Assembly (NCBI GenBank): GCA_001936135.1
Contig: CP012809.1
Coordinates: 4,761,501 to 4,825,500, forward strand
DNA length: 64,000 bases
Source: Saccharomycopsis fibuligera x Saccharomycopsis cf. fibuligera
Lineage: Eukaryota; Ascomycota; Saccharomycetes; Ascoideales; Saccharomycopsidaceae
Reading direction: 5' to 3'
How positions within the stretch are numbered: position 1 is the stretch's first letter; every line of letters starts with the position of its first letter. Shown here piece after piece: positions 56,308 through 64,000 of this stretch. The translations under genes and the position numbers were made by a program. A model generated the notes under the pieces. The model did no database searches and was not told where the DNA came from. It saw only the letters and a list, made by a program, of their open reading frames with translations.

Positions 56308-59300
56308 ATGCCAAGAAGTCATGACAAGTCAGTGAAGCTTTCTCGAACTCGGTCTAATTCTTTGACCAGACGGAATTCCACCTCTTCCAACGCCTCCAGA
56401 GGCAATTTGTACTTGGATGAAAACGATACGGAAATCTTTTCCGGAGTGGGTTCGGAGATTGTCCCTTCGTCTATCGTGACTTTCCATCATTTGCACAATT
56501 TCGAAGATAGCTCTTCTGAGGATGAAAACGATGAGGTTGCTCCTATTCAAGAGGAAGAGACTGAGTACGCTATTGCTACTCAAGATGATTCTCGCAGTGC
56601 CAAAAATGCTAACACTTCACATTCAAGTGGCAAACATCATCAGCACCATAATCATAATCATAATCATCATCAGCATCAGCAAAACTTGTCTGAGGATGGC
56701 CAAATGAGAAATTCTTTAGTTCTCAATAAAATGGACTCCAACATTTCTGTCAGATCGAGAAACAACTCCCTTGAGTCAAATGCAAGACCAAATTTCAAAT
56801 TCTTTACTTCGGACGAAATTGAGAATGCCCAAGGGGTCTCTTCCACTTTGGATGACCCTTTAGTTGATTATGATACAGATTGGAATGTGGGCCCTACATA
56901 TATCAATATTGACAAAGATGATACTGCTCAGCTAATTGCTGCTGGTGAGTTTCAGGGTCCCGATGCATCGATTGATGCACGCAGATACAGCCAGCATGCT
57001 GATACTACCACAACTAGCGAATCAAATGATAATGACCCATATCGTGGCGAAGCCACTTATAGAACAAGATTGTTGAGTGATGCTTCAGAACATGAAAATT
57101 ACGTAATTCTGGATATAGATTCCAATGCATCTGTCCATCATACCACACCAAAAAAAATAATTCATAATCAAAACTTTTTCCCAAATTCCAAAGTGCATTT
57201 TCAAAGATTTTATATTGCGGAAGAGGATTTGATTATTGGTATAGCAGGCTATAAAACCTCCAAAATTGGGTTATTTTGCTTTTACTTGATAAATATACTT
57301 ACTCTTGGTATAAGTTACTTAATACTTAGATGGCTTCCAAGATATAGAATTAATTTGTACGGCAAGCGTGAGAATTTGGGTAATTGTGATTGGGTGGTGA
57401 TTGAAAACGAATACGGTGAGTTGGACATTATTGAAATCGATAAAGAGTGGTTCAACAGAGATTTAAGTACTGTTTTTAATTTGAAAACTAAAAAATCGAA
57501 CAACGATGATGCTATTGTTGACAGTCTTGACGAGGATGTCAAAATACCTGTGATTTTGTCTTTTGAATACAGATACTTGAAGTTGATTTACAACCCAATA
57601 GAAGACATTTACACCACCAACACTAACTGGGTCGATAAGTCACATTGGTCTTCAACACATAAAATCCGACATGGTTTGCATGAATATGATATAGAAGATC
57701 GTAAATTAGTTTTTGGTAATAATTCTCTTGATTTGAAAGAAAGCTCTATTGGGGAGTTACTTGTTAAAGAAGTTTTGCATCCATTTTACATTTTCCAAAT
57801 TTTTTCAATAATTTTGTGGCTTTTGGATGACTATTTTTATTATGCATTCTGCATTTTCTTCATTTCCATTGTATCAATCGTTCAGTCATTGATTGAAACA
57901 AAGCAAACGATGCAAAAGCTTAAAGAAATTTCCAAGCTAAACAATTACCCATATGTTAGAATCAAAAGAAATGGATTCTGGAAAGAGGTTCTGTTGGAAG
58001 AATTGGTACCTGGTGATTTATATGAATTATCTGATCCAAATTTGTCTAGTATCCCATGTGACTCGGTCCTAATATCTGGTGACTGTATTATCAATGAGTC
58101 TATGTTAACTGGTGAATCCGTTCCTGTTTCTAAGGTTCCAATTACAGATGAATGTTTAAAGAAAAATTTGGTGAATGTAGATTCCCCATTTGTAACAAAA
58201 AATCAAATTTCTGGGTCATTATCCAAGTCATATCTTTTTAGTGGTACTAAAATCATTAGAGTCAGAAGATCGCAAGGCAACGGTAACGATACGAATGATG
58301 TCAGCAGCATGAACAGTAGTAATACGAGTATCAATAATGAGCCGGCTTTAGCATTAGTGGTCAAAATTGGGTTTTCTACTACCAAAGGTCAACTATTGAG
58401 ATCGATGTTGTTCCCAAAACCAACCGGTTTCAAGTTTTACAAAGATGCATTCAAGTACATTGGGTTTATGGGATTAGTAGCTGCTTGTGGTTTTGTTTAT
58501 TCTATTCACAATTTCTTAAAATTGGAGTTGAGTACCAGTATTATTGTCCTAAGAGCTTTTGATATTATAACCATTGTTGTTCCCCCAGCTTTGCCGGCCA
58601 CTTTGACTATTGGCACTAATTTTGCCGTTAATAGATTGAAAAACTCCAAGATTTTCTGCATTAGTCCTTCTAAGGTTAATATTGGGGGAAAAGTGGATGT
58701 TTTTTGTTTTGATAAGACAGGTACTTTAACAGAGGATGGGCTTGATATTTTGGGTATTCATATTGTACAGCAATCATTTGAAAGAAATATCAAAGAATTT
58801 GGCGGTTTAACTAGAGATTTGAATTGCATTTTGAAAGGATACAATGATTTGTCAGATTTTTTCAACTCCCCAACACCAATTCTGACGAGCAAAAATAATA
58901 ATAAGAAAAAGAAAAACAAGAATGGTAACAAGCGTATAGAAGATGCTAAGGCAAAGAACTCTGAAGCTTTATACAACTTTTTGGCTTCATTGTGTACATG
59001 TCATTCTCTACGAGTGGTCGATGATGAATATGTGGGCGATCCTTTGGATTACAAAATGTTTGAATTCACAAAGTGGGACATTCAAGAGGATTATGAGTAT
59101 GTTGTTTCCGATCGTAAAACTGTGTATCCTATTGTGGCCAAACCATCGCTAGACAGCAATATAACCAGCGAAAACGAAGATAACTTTATAGCCATAGTTA
59201 AAAGTTTTGAATTTGTGCCGCAATTAAGAAGAATGTCAGTGATTGCTAAATCTTTGAACAAGGAGGATAAACTGAATTTGAGTGGATACCAAGTGTTTAC

Positions 59301-60951
59301 TAAAGGGGCTCCAGAAGTTATTTCCGAACTTTGTTTACCAGAAAGTTTACCAGAAAACTATGAAGATCTTTTATACCGTTACACTCATGATGGTTATAGA
59401 GTTATTGCAATGGCTACCAAAAAGCTATCAAATAACACCAATTCTACCTTAAAGCAAGTGAACTCTCTTAGTAGATCATTCATTGAGTCTGAATTAGAGT
59501 TTTTAGGTTTTATTATTTTTGAAAACAGATTAAAAGAACAAACAAAGCCGACTCTTGAAATTTTGAATCAAGAGGCTGGTATTAGAACTATTATGTGTAC
59601 TGGTGACAATATTTTAACGGCCATCAGTGTTGCAAAAGAGAGTAATTTGATTTCTAATCACAGCGCTCACATATTCATACCTAGATTTTCTAATGAATCT
59701 CTCGACTCAGCTAGTGGTAGCTATTCCAATAACGATTTGGATATCATGTGGGAAGACGTCAATGATCCGGAAATTGTATTAGATTCTCAAACTCTAACCC
59801 CAATTGTGAAGGATAATGACAATAACGGCTTTACTTCGACAACAGACTACAAATTAGCTATCACTGGTGATATTTTCCGCTACATATTGAAAACTGAGGA
59901 ACAGCAGCAAGAACAAGATGAAGTACATTCCAAATTTTCCCAGGAATATATTGAAAGATTATTAATGTACACCAACATTTATGCAAGAATGTCTCCAGAT
60001 GAAAAGCACGAACTTGTTGAACAATTACAAAAAATTGATTATACTGTTGGTTTCTGTGGTGATGGTGCCAATGACTGTGGTGCCTTGAAAGCTGCTGATG
60101 TTGGTATTTCTTTATCTGAAGCTGAAGCTTCAGTGGCTGCTCCATTTACTTCTACAAACTTTGAAATTTCGTGTGTCTTGAATATTATTAAGGAAGGAAG
60201 AGCCTCTTTGGTCACAAGTTTTAGTTGTTTCAAGTACATGAGTTTATACTCAGCTATCCAGTTCATTTCGGTCTCCATTCTTTATAAAAAAGGATCAAAT
60301 CTTGGTGATTTTCAATTCTTATGGATTGACTTGTTTTTAATTTTACCAATTGCTATTTTCATGTCTTGGTCCAAGCCTTATCATAGTATTGTTAAAAAGA
60401 AGCCAAGTGCTAATTTGGTGTCTTCAAAAGTGTTGATTCCATTAGTGGGAAATATTGGTATCTTATTACTTTTCCAAATCTTTGTATGGAAAGCTGTACA
60501 AACTGAGCCTTGGTATATTCATCCAGTTCCTGGTGGTGATGATGCGGTACAATCCTCAGATAACACTGTATTGTTTTTCTTTTCCAACTTGCAATACATT
60601 TTGATTGCCATTATCTTAACTCAAGGTCCGCCATATCGTGAATCTTCCATCAAAAATTTACCTTTTGTTACTGATATTGCTCTATCGATTGGATTTTCAT
60701 GGTTATTGATGCTTGTTAGTCCTGATTCGTGGTTAGGTAATTTGATGCAGTTGACTTATTTGTCATCTGGCTTCAAATTTTTCCTTACTATCATTTCTGT
60801 TTTGAATTTGGTCGTATTGTGGTTTGGTGACAAGTATTTGTTTTTGAAATTCAACAGACTTTTCATTAGATTAGTGTATGGCCCTCGCAGAAAATCCAAG
60901 AAATTCTTTAAGAGGTTGATTAGGCAATACGAGGAGAGCTATACAGTATAG
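56308..60951 (+). CDS. YPK9: Vacuolar P5B-type ATPase Ypk9
   Basis: The 1547-residue protein is a full P5B transporter. The cytosolic N-terminus (~300 residues) is Ser-rich and carries a His-rich tract (about residues 109-126, HHQHHNHNHNHHQHQQ). Two hydrophobic helices near 315-345 form the membrane-inserting Ma-type element. The actuator loop has MLTGESVPV (about 600). PPALPATLTIG (about 758) in M4 is the P5B hallmark, against PPELP in P5A. Phosphorylation motif DKTGTLTED starts at about residue 802, the ATP-binding domain has FTKGAPEVI, and GDGANDCGALKAADVG lies at about 1250. Six C-terminal TM helices follow. Orthologs (yeast Ypk9, human ATP13A2) sit in the vacuole or lysosome and export polyamines, with links to Mn and heavy-metal tolerance. 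A TCACGTGA site lies upstream. Confidence 0.96.
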   Translation: MPRSHDKSVKLSRTRSNSLTRRNSTSSNASRGNLYLDENDTEIFSGVGSEIVPSSIVTFHHLHNFEDSSSEDENDEVAPIQEEETEYAIATQDDSRSAKNANTSHSSGKHHQHHNHNHNHHQHQQNLSEDGQMRNSLVLNKMDSNISVRSRNNSLESNARPNFKFFTSDEIENAQGVSSTLDDPLVDYDTDWNVGPTYINIDKDDTAQLIAAGEFQGPDASIDARRYSQHADTTTTSESNDNDPYRGEATYRTRLLSDASEHENYVILDIDSNASVHHTTPKKIIHNQNFFPNSKVHFQRFYIAEEDLIIGIAGYKTSKIGLFCFYLINILTLGISYLILRWLPRYRINLYGKRENLGNCDWVVIENEYGELDIIEIDKEWFNRDLSTVFNLKTKKSNNDDAIVDSLDEDVKIPVILSFEYRYLKLIYNPIEDIYTTNTNWVDKSHWSSTHKIRHGLHEYDIEDRKLVFGNNSLDLKESSIGELLVKEVLHPFYIFQIFSIILWLLDDYFYYAFCIFFISIVSIVQSLIETKQTMQKLKEISKLNNYPYVRIKRNGFWKEVLLEELVPGDLYELSDPNLSSIPCDSVLISGDCIINESMLTGESVPVSKVPITDECLKKNLVNVDSPFVTKNQISGSLSKSYLFSGTKIIRVRRSQGNGNDTNDVSSMNSSNTSINNEPALALVVKIGFSTTKGQLLRSMLFPKPTGFKFYKDAFKYIGFMGLVAACGFVYSIHNFLKLELSTSIIVLRAFDIITIVVPPALPATLTIGTNFAVNRLKNSKIFCISPSKVNIGGKVDVFCFDKTGTLTEDGLDILGIHIVQQSFERNIKEFGGLTRDLNCILKGYNDLSDFFNSPTPILTSKNNNKKKKNKNGNKRIEDAKAKNSEALYNFLASLCTCHSLRVVDDEYVGDPLDYKMFEFTKWDIQEDYEYVVSDRKTVYPIVAKPSLDSNITSENEDNFIAIVKSFEFVPQLRRMSVIAKSLNKEDKLNLSGYQVFTKGAPEVISELCLPESLPENYEDLLYRYTHDGYRVIAMATKKLSNNTNSTLKQVNSLSRSFIESELEFLGFIIFENRLKEQTKPTLEILNQEAGIRTIMCTGDNILTAISVAKESNLISNHSAHIFIPRFSNESLDSASGSYSNNDLDIMWEDVNDPEIVLDSQTLTPIVKDNDNNGFTSTTDYKLAITGDIFRYILKTEEQQQEQDEVHSKFSQEYIERLLMYTNIYARMSPDEKHELVEQLQKIDYTVGFCGDGANDCGALKAADVGISLSEAEASVAAPFTSTNFEISCVLNIIKEGRASLVTSFSCFKYMSLYSAIQFISVSILYKKGSNLGDFQFLWIDLFLILPIAIFMSWSKPYHSIVKKKPSANLVSSKVLIPLVGNIGILLLFQIFVWKAVQTEPWYIHPVPGGDDAVQSSDNTVLFFFSNLQYILIAIILTQGPPYRESSIKNLPFVTDIALSIGFSWLLMLVSPDSWLGNLMQLTYLSSGFKFFLTIISVLNLVVLWFGDKYLFLKFNRLFIRLVYGPRRKSKKFFKRLIRQYEESYTV

Positions 60952-61338
60952 TTACCGTACCGTAACTATTGTTACTTGAAGGGCTTTTGGGAGTTTCTCT
61001 CCAATTTTCATTTTCTTTTTACATTTTTTTTTTTTAATCTTTTTGCAGTTGTTTTCCTTATTGTGTTTGCTTTTTGTGATTCGTGGAATTCATCATAATA
61101 TAACAATTTTCTTTTACAAAATTATTTTAATCACGGACTAGTACATCAACTCATGTTTGGTTTTCTATAGTCAAAGCTCAAATAGCCTTTTTCAAATTCA
61201 AAAGTAAAATATCAATACGTAAAAGCTATTTAGTCCAACACATTTAACAAATGGAAGTTTAGCGGTACATAACAGAAAACAAGACGGCAATAATATAGAT
61301 AGTCTAACTAATAGCTCTAGGTGGATGACACTTTAGCT
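60952..61338. other. Convergent 3' region YPK9/NIT3
   Basis: A 387-bp AT-rich interval between two 3' ends, with T-runs at 61026-61035. Its right end contains the first copy of the 22-bp repeat that crosses the NIT3 stop. No gene was seen. Confidence 0.6.
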
Positions 61339-61356
61339 CTAGGTGGATGACACTTT
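61313..61356. repeat. Perfect 22-bp tandem duplication over the NIT3 stop codon
   Basis: The unit AGCTCTAGGTGGATGACACTTT occurs at 61313-61334 and again at 61335-61356 without a mismatch. The second copy contains the last codons and stop of NIT3. The first repeats them in the 3' UTR. Perfect identity suggests a recent event. Confidence 0.95.
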
Positions 61357-62235
61357 AGCCCCCTCGGCAACATTTTTATAAATGTCGAATCTTCTTTGGT
61401 CATTCACAGGAATACCAGCTCTTACTTTTGAGATCAAGTCTGCGTCCAATTCTGCATAAATTATTTCGTCACCTTCTCCTGCTTCAGCGATGATTTTACC
61501 ATATGGATCAACAACTAAAGAGTGACCGTAAGCATGGTATCCGGAACTTGTGTCTCTGGAAGGCGAGCATACAATGGTATATAATTGATTGTCGACTGCT
61601 CTTGCTCTAGCAAGCAAGTGCCAGTGCAAAGGACCAGTAGTAGTATTGAAAGCGCCTGGGTAAATCATGGCGAAAGCATTGTTTGGTGCTCTAGCAGCAA
61701 TTTGGGCAAGCTCAGGGAATCTGATATCGTAGCAAATACCCAAACCGACATTACCGAACCCTGACAAATTGTAGACAGATGCTTTGTCACCACCAGTCAA
61801 AGTAATTGATTCTTTGAAAGTGATGCCGCCAGGAATATCAATATCGAAAAGATGAGCTTTTCTATGCTTGCCAATAATATCACCACTTGGGCTGAAAGTC
61901 ACTGAAGTGTTGTATATTTTGTTGTCACTCTTATCGAGCTCAGGGATAGAGCCGCCAACAAGGAAAATTTGTTGTTCTTTGGCAATAGTAGATAAAAATT
62001 TGGTTGTTTCACCATCTGGAATGGTTTCGGCATAGTTACTAAACTCAGAGACAGCGTATGGTGAGTTGAAGCATTCTGGCAACACAACAAGATCAAGTTT
62101 CTTCTTTGACTCACTAATAGCTTTTAAAATGTGGGTCTTGAAATGGTTCAAGTTCTTTGCCTTGTCAAACCCAGCAGACAACTGAATTAAGGCGACATTG
62201 AGGTTCTTTTTTAAAGGATTGCCGATGGCAGACAT
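61339..62235 (-). CDS. NIT3: Nit3-type omega-amidase (nitrilase superfamily)
   Basis: The 298-residue protein has the complete C-N hydrolase fold and Glu-Lys-Cys triad: Glu54 (VVLPECF), Lys126 (GKHRKAHLFD) and Cys168 (GLGICYDIRFPE). HLFDIDIPGGITFKES and GDEIIYAELD are typical of the Nit2/omega-amidase branch. The enzyme hydrolyses alpha-ketoglutaramate or alpha-ketosuccinamate to keto acids and ammonia, or acts as deaminated-glutathione amidase; the two branches are hard to separate from sequence alone, but Nit3 fits best. No mitochondrial presequence is obvious. The last six residues AKVSST and the stop lie in a 22-bp tandem duplication. It is divergent from a spliced hydrolase gene across 312 bp. 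Confidence 0.92.
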   Translation of the reverse strand: MSAIGNPLKKNLNVALIQLSAGFDKAKNLNHFKTHILKAISESKKKLDLVVLPECFNSPYAVSEFSNYAETIPDGETTKFLSTIAKEQQIFLVGGSIPELDKSDNKIYNTSVTFSPSGDIIGKHRKAHLFDIDIPGGITFKESITLTGGDKASVYNLSGFGNVGLGICYDIRFPELAQIAARAPNNAFAMIYPGAFNTTTGPLHWHLLARARAVDNQLYTIVCSPSRDTSSGYHAYGHSLVVDPYGKIIAEAGEGDEIIYAELDADLISKVRAGIPVNDQRRFDIYKNVAEGAKVSST

Positions 62236-62547
62236 TTTGAAAAATTTCTGGTTGGACGATTGAAATGGTATGATATCAAAGCTAAACCCAGTTTATATCG
62301 CAAGCAGGTTTGTCTTTGATTTCAGAAGGATATCTTTATATTGGAAAGCCGCTTCCGAGGTACTGGCAGCGTTGGTCTGTAGGCTGCGGTGATATCGCGT
62401 GATACATATACCACATATCTGGGTCTTCACAGTTTCTCCGAAACTGACCAGCTGAAATGCAATATACAAGTACTTTCCTTGATGTTAATGTGTTTTTATA
62501 GCCAGTATCGCGATAGTATAGACGGACACAGCTCTATAGACAAAGTA
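62236..62547. promoter_or_regulatory. Divergent promoter NIT3 / Eat1-like hydrolase
   Basis: A 312-bp interval holds both promoters. The palindromic GATATCGCGTGATAC stretch near 62391 and a CGCGAT near 62510 are the only notable GC-containing motifs. The hydrolase frame is open upstream of its chosen ATG, with two other ATGs at 62482 and 62488 in the frame, but these precede no targeting signal. Confidence 0.5.
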
Positions 62548-63607
62548 ATGCTCAGCACAAAGACATTGAAATACACTCATCCTTCGTTGACCAGGGCAGT
62601 GCATGCTACAAAAGGGGCCTATTTAAAGCCATTGCCCACGAAGGTTCCAGTGCATTTAGAATATGACCTCCACTTACCACAGGACTTACCTTCGACTCAT
62701 CAGGACCCTTTGGTCTTGCTTCACGGACTCTTCGGAAGCAAACAAAATTATAAATCAGTGGGAAAGTAAGTACTTTCTCTATATATATATGCCGATTCGG
62801 TGCATCATAATCCGTCTTAGTCCTTGTCGATCTTATTACTGACAATTGAATAGACATTTGGCAAAATTATTGAATTCACCAGTATATGCCGTGGATTTGA
62901 GAAACCATGGTAATAGTCCTCATGCTATGCCTTTTGATTACCTATCAATGACAGTCGATGTGAAGAATTTCATTGAAGAACAGGATTTGAGGAATGTTAC
63001 TGTGATTGGTCACTCTATGGGCGCCAAAGTAGCAATGTGTTTGGCGTTGTTACATCAAGACTTAGTCGGTCGGCTTGTTGCAGTGGACAACTCGCCCGTC
63101 TCTAAACCTTTAGGATTGAATTTTACTAAAGATCTTGAGGGAATGTGTGCTTTGGAAAATTCTAAGAGTATTTTGAAGACAGAAAAAAGATGGAGAGAAA
63201 AAGGTCTCAAATTTTTAGAGCAGTATGAGCAAGATGCTGCTGTAAGACTATTTTTGATCAGTAACTTAGTCAATAAAATAACAAAATTCAACTACAGTGA
63301 TCATGGTGGAATTGATTATGGAGACGAATTTGCCCATTTTAGAATACCAGTTAATCATTTGGCTCAAGCTGGATTGAAAAGCATAGGTGACTTTCCTTCA
63401 AAAGAGCTAAAGTCCTTGAAATTTCGTGGTCCTTCATTATTTTTAAAAGCACGCCACTCAGAGTTTATCAATGAGTCTACAGTATCGCTGATTTATCACT
63501 TCTTTCCACAAACAGCTTTAAAGACATTTGACACAAATCATTGGTTGATCAGTGCGCAACCAGAAAAATTTATCAACGCGGTACGTGATTTTGTCAAACT
63601 GACTTGA
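62548..63607 (+). CDS. Mitochondrial alpha/beta hydrolase of the Eat1/Imo32 type, one intron
   Basis: Exons 62548-62765 and 62854-63607 give 323 residues. The intron splits Lys73 and restores YKSVGKHLAKLLNSPVYAVD. The N-terminus (MLSTKTLKYTHPSLTRAVHATKG) is basic with no acids and looks mitochondrial. The hydrolase core has the oxyanion region VLLHGLFGSKQNY, nucleophile Ser127 in GHSMGAKV, Asp151 in VDNSP and His302 in TNHWLI. VYAVDLRNHGNSPHAMPFDY resembles yeast ethanol acetyltransferase Eat1 closely, while Imo32 is the other candidate. Eat1 makes ethyl acetate from acetyl-CoA and ethanol and can also act as thioesterase. Activity cannot be assigned from motifs alone, so no symbol is given. 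Confidence 0.85.
62766..62853 (+). other. Spliceosomal intron in the Eat1-like gene (88 nt)
   Basis: GTAAGT donor at 62766, TACTGAC branch-like site at 62837-62843 and acceptor AATAG ending at 62853. Splicing joins the two hydrolase frames (phase 2) between the HG oxyanion segment and the next strand, exactly where the family is continuous. Confidence 0.92.
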
Positions 63608-63714
63608 AAATTTTCTCTTATTGTTACATTTCATATTCTTCAAACGGCACGGTCATTATAAGTTTGCATAGTATAATATAATATAATAGAAGCTAGAAGC
63701 ATCATGATATCAGA

Positions 63715-63757
<43 letters not shown>

Positions 63758-63844
63758 ACGAAAACAATCGTTACCAAGTTCAACTGGGTGTAAATGTAAT
63801 AAAAGCAAAGCAAATAATTAAAATAAAAGCATTGGAAAATGGTA
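63608..63844. other. Convergent 3' region with A38 run
   Basis: A 237-bp interval between two 3' ends. It contains an A38 homopolymer at 63716-63753 and a TAATATAATATAATA block just before it. Confidence 0.7.
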
Positions 63845-64000
63845 TCATGGCATTAAAAGTTTTTTCTTCGCCTGTCTAATCTCGTGTTCTATGGATTCAA
63901 TCTCAAAATGCTTTTGATCTAGACTGCGTTTCAAAGAGGATTGTAAATTTGATATGTTTGAAGCGGCCTCAGGCATGTATTTGGCGATAGTAAGTGAGAT
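63845..64000 (-). CDS. 3' end of an unidentified coiled-coil protein (partial)
   Basis: The minus strand is open from the window edge to a TGA at 63845-63847, giving the last 51 residues of a gene whose start lies beyond 64000. The sequence has helix-forming spacing (SNLQSSLKRSLDQKHFEIESIEHEIRQAKKKLLMP) and looks like a C-terminal coiled coil. The codon composition is balanced and unlike the adjacent A-rich DNA. No family can be named from this fragment. Confidence 0.6.
   Translation of the reverse strand: MSLTIAKYMPEAASNISNLQSSLKRSLDQKHFEIESIEHEIRQAKKKLLMP

Noticed and set aside
1-64000. tRNA, snRNA, CRISPR array or rRNA genes
   Set aside because: Reading the intergenic DNA by eye I found no GGTTCRANNCC B box with a matching A box, no U2/U5/U6 cores and no regularly spaced repeat-spacer array. 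A tRNAscan/Infernal run would settle it.

Overview
The window is nuclear DNA of a budding yeast, most likely of the CUG-Ser1 (Candida/Lodderomyces) group. Genes are almost all intronless and 1-5 kb long. Intergenic DNA is AT-rich with long A/T tracts, and many proteins carry poly-Q, poly-N, poly-S or poly-A runs. Introns are rare and short, with GTAAGT/GTGAGT donors and TACTAAC-like branch sites. Leucine is written mainly TTG and CTG is uncommon, as expected where CTG means serine. The clade call is an inference; if it is right, Leu at CTG codons in standard-table translations should be read as Ser. I saw no tRNA, rRNA, CRISPR array, retroelement or DNA transposon.

Layout. 1-6 kb: 3' end of the PI 4-kinase STT4, then the chromatin remodeller INO80 (+). 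6.7-22 kb, mostly minus strand: the HOG-pathway membrane anchor OPY2, the zinc-finger regulator ACE2, the 60S factor TIF6, a pyridoxal-reductase-type aldo-keto reductase, and a large Zn2Cys6 regulator that is divergent from the phosphopantetheinyl transferase LYS5 (+). 23-31 kb: the mannosyltransferase MNN10 (-), an SDR oxidoreductase (+), a Gcr1-type DNA-binding protein (+) and mitochondrial FMP25 (+). 31-40 kb: kinesin KIP2 (-) divergent from splicing factor PRP46 (+), a two-intron RRM protein (+) and a LETM1-like mitochondrial protein (+). 40-51 kb, minus strand: an unrecognised probable nuclear protein with a 2-kb upstream region, then two tandem Srs2-type helicases. 51-64 kb: a DUF92/TMEM19 membrane protein (-), a membrane-anchored cyclophilin (+), the SSU-processome factor UTP14 (+), the P5B ATPase YPK9 (+), the omega-amidase NIT3 (-), a spliced Eat1/Imo32-type hydrolase (+) and the 3' end of an unidentified gene (-).

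The genes are ordinary housekeeping and regulatory genes, not a functional cluster. The most unusual item is the tandem Srs2-like pair. The two proteins have diverged over most of their length but share a 211-bp block differing at only three bases, which looks like recent gene conversion over helicase motifs II-III. Other points of interest are an 8-bp tandem repeat just before the LYS5 start that could switch an upstream ATG in or out of frame, a perfect 22-bp duplication over the NIT3 stop codon, an orphan regulator-like gene with a repeat-rich upstream region, and a 1.3-kb gap between convergent genes that holds a strong hairpin.
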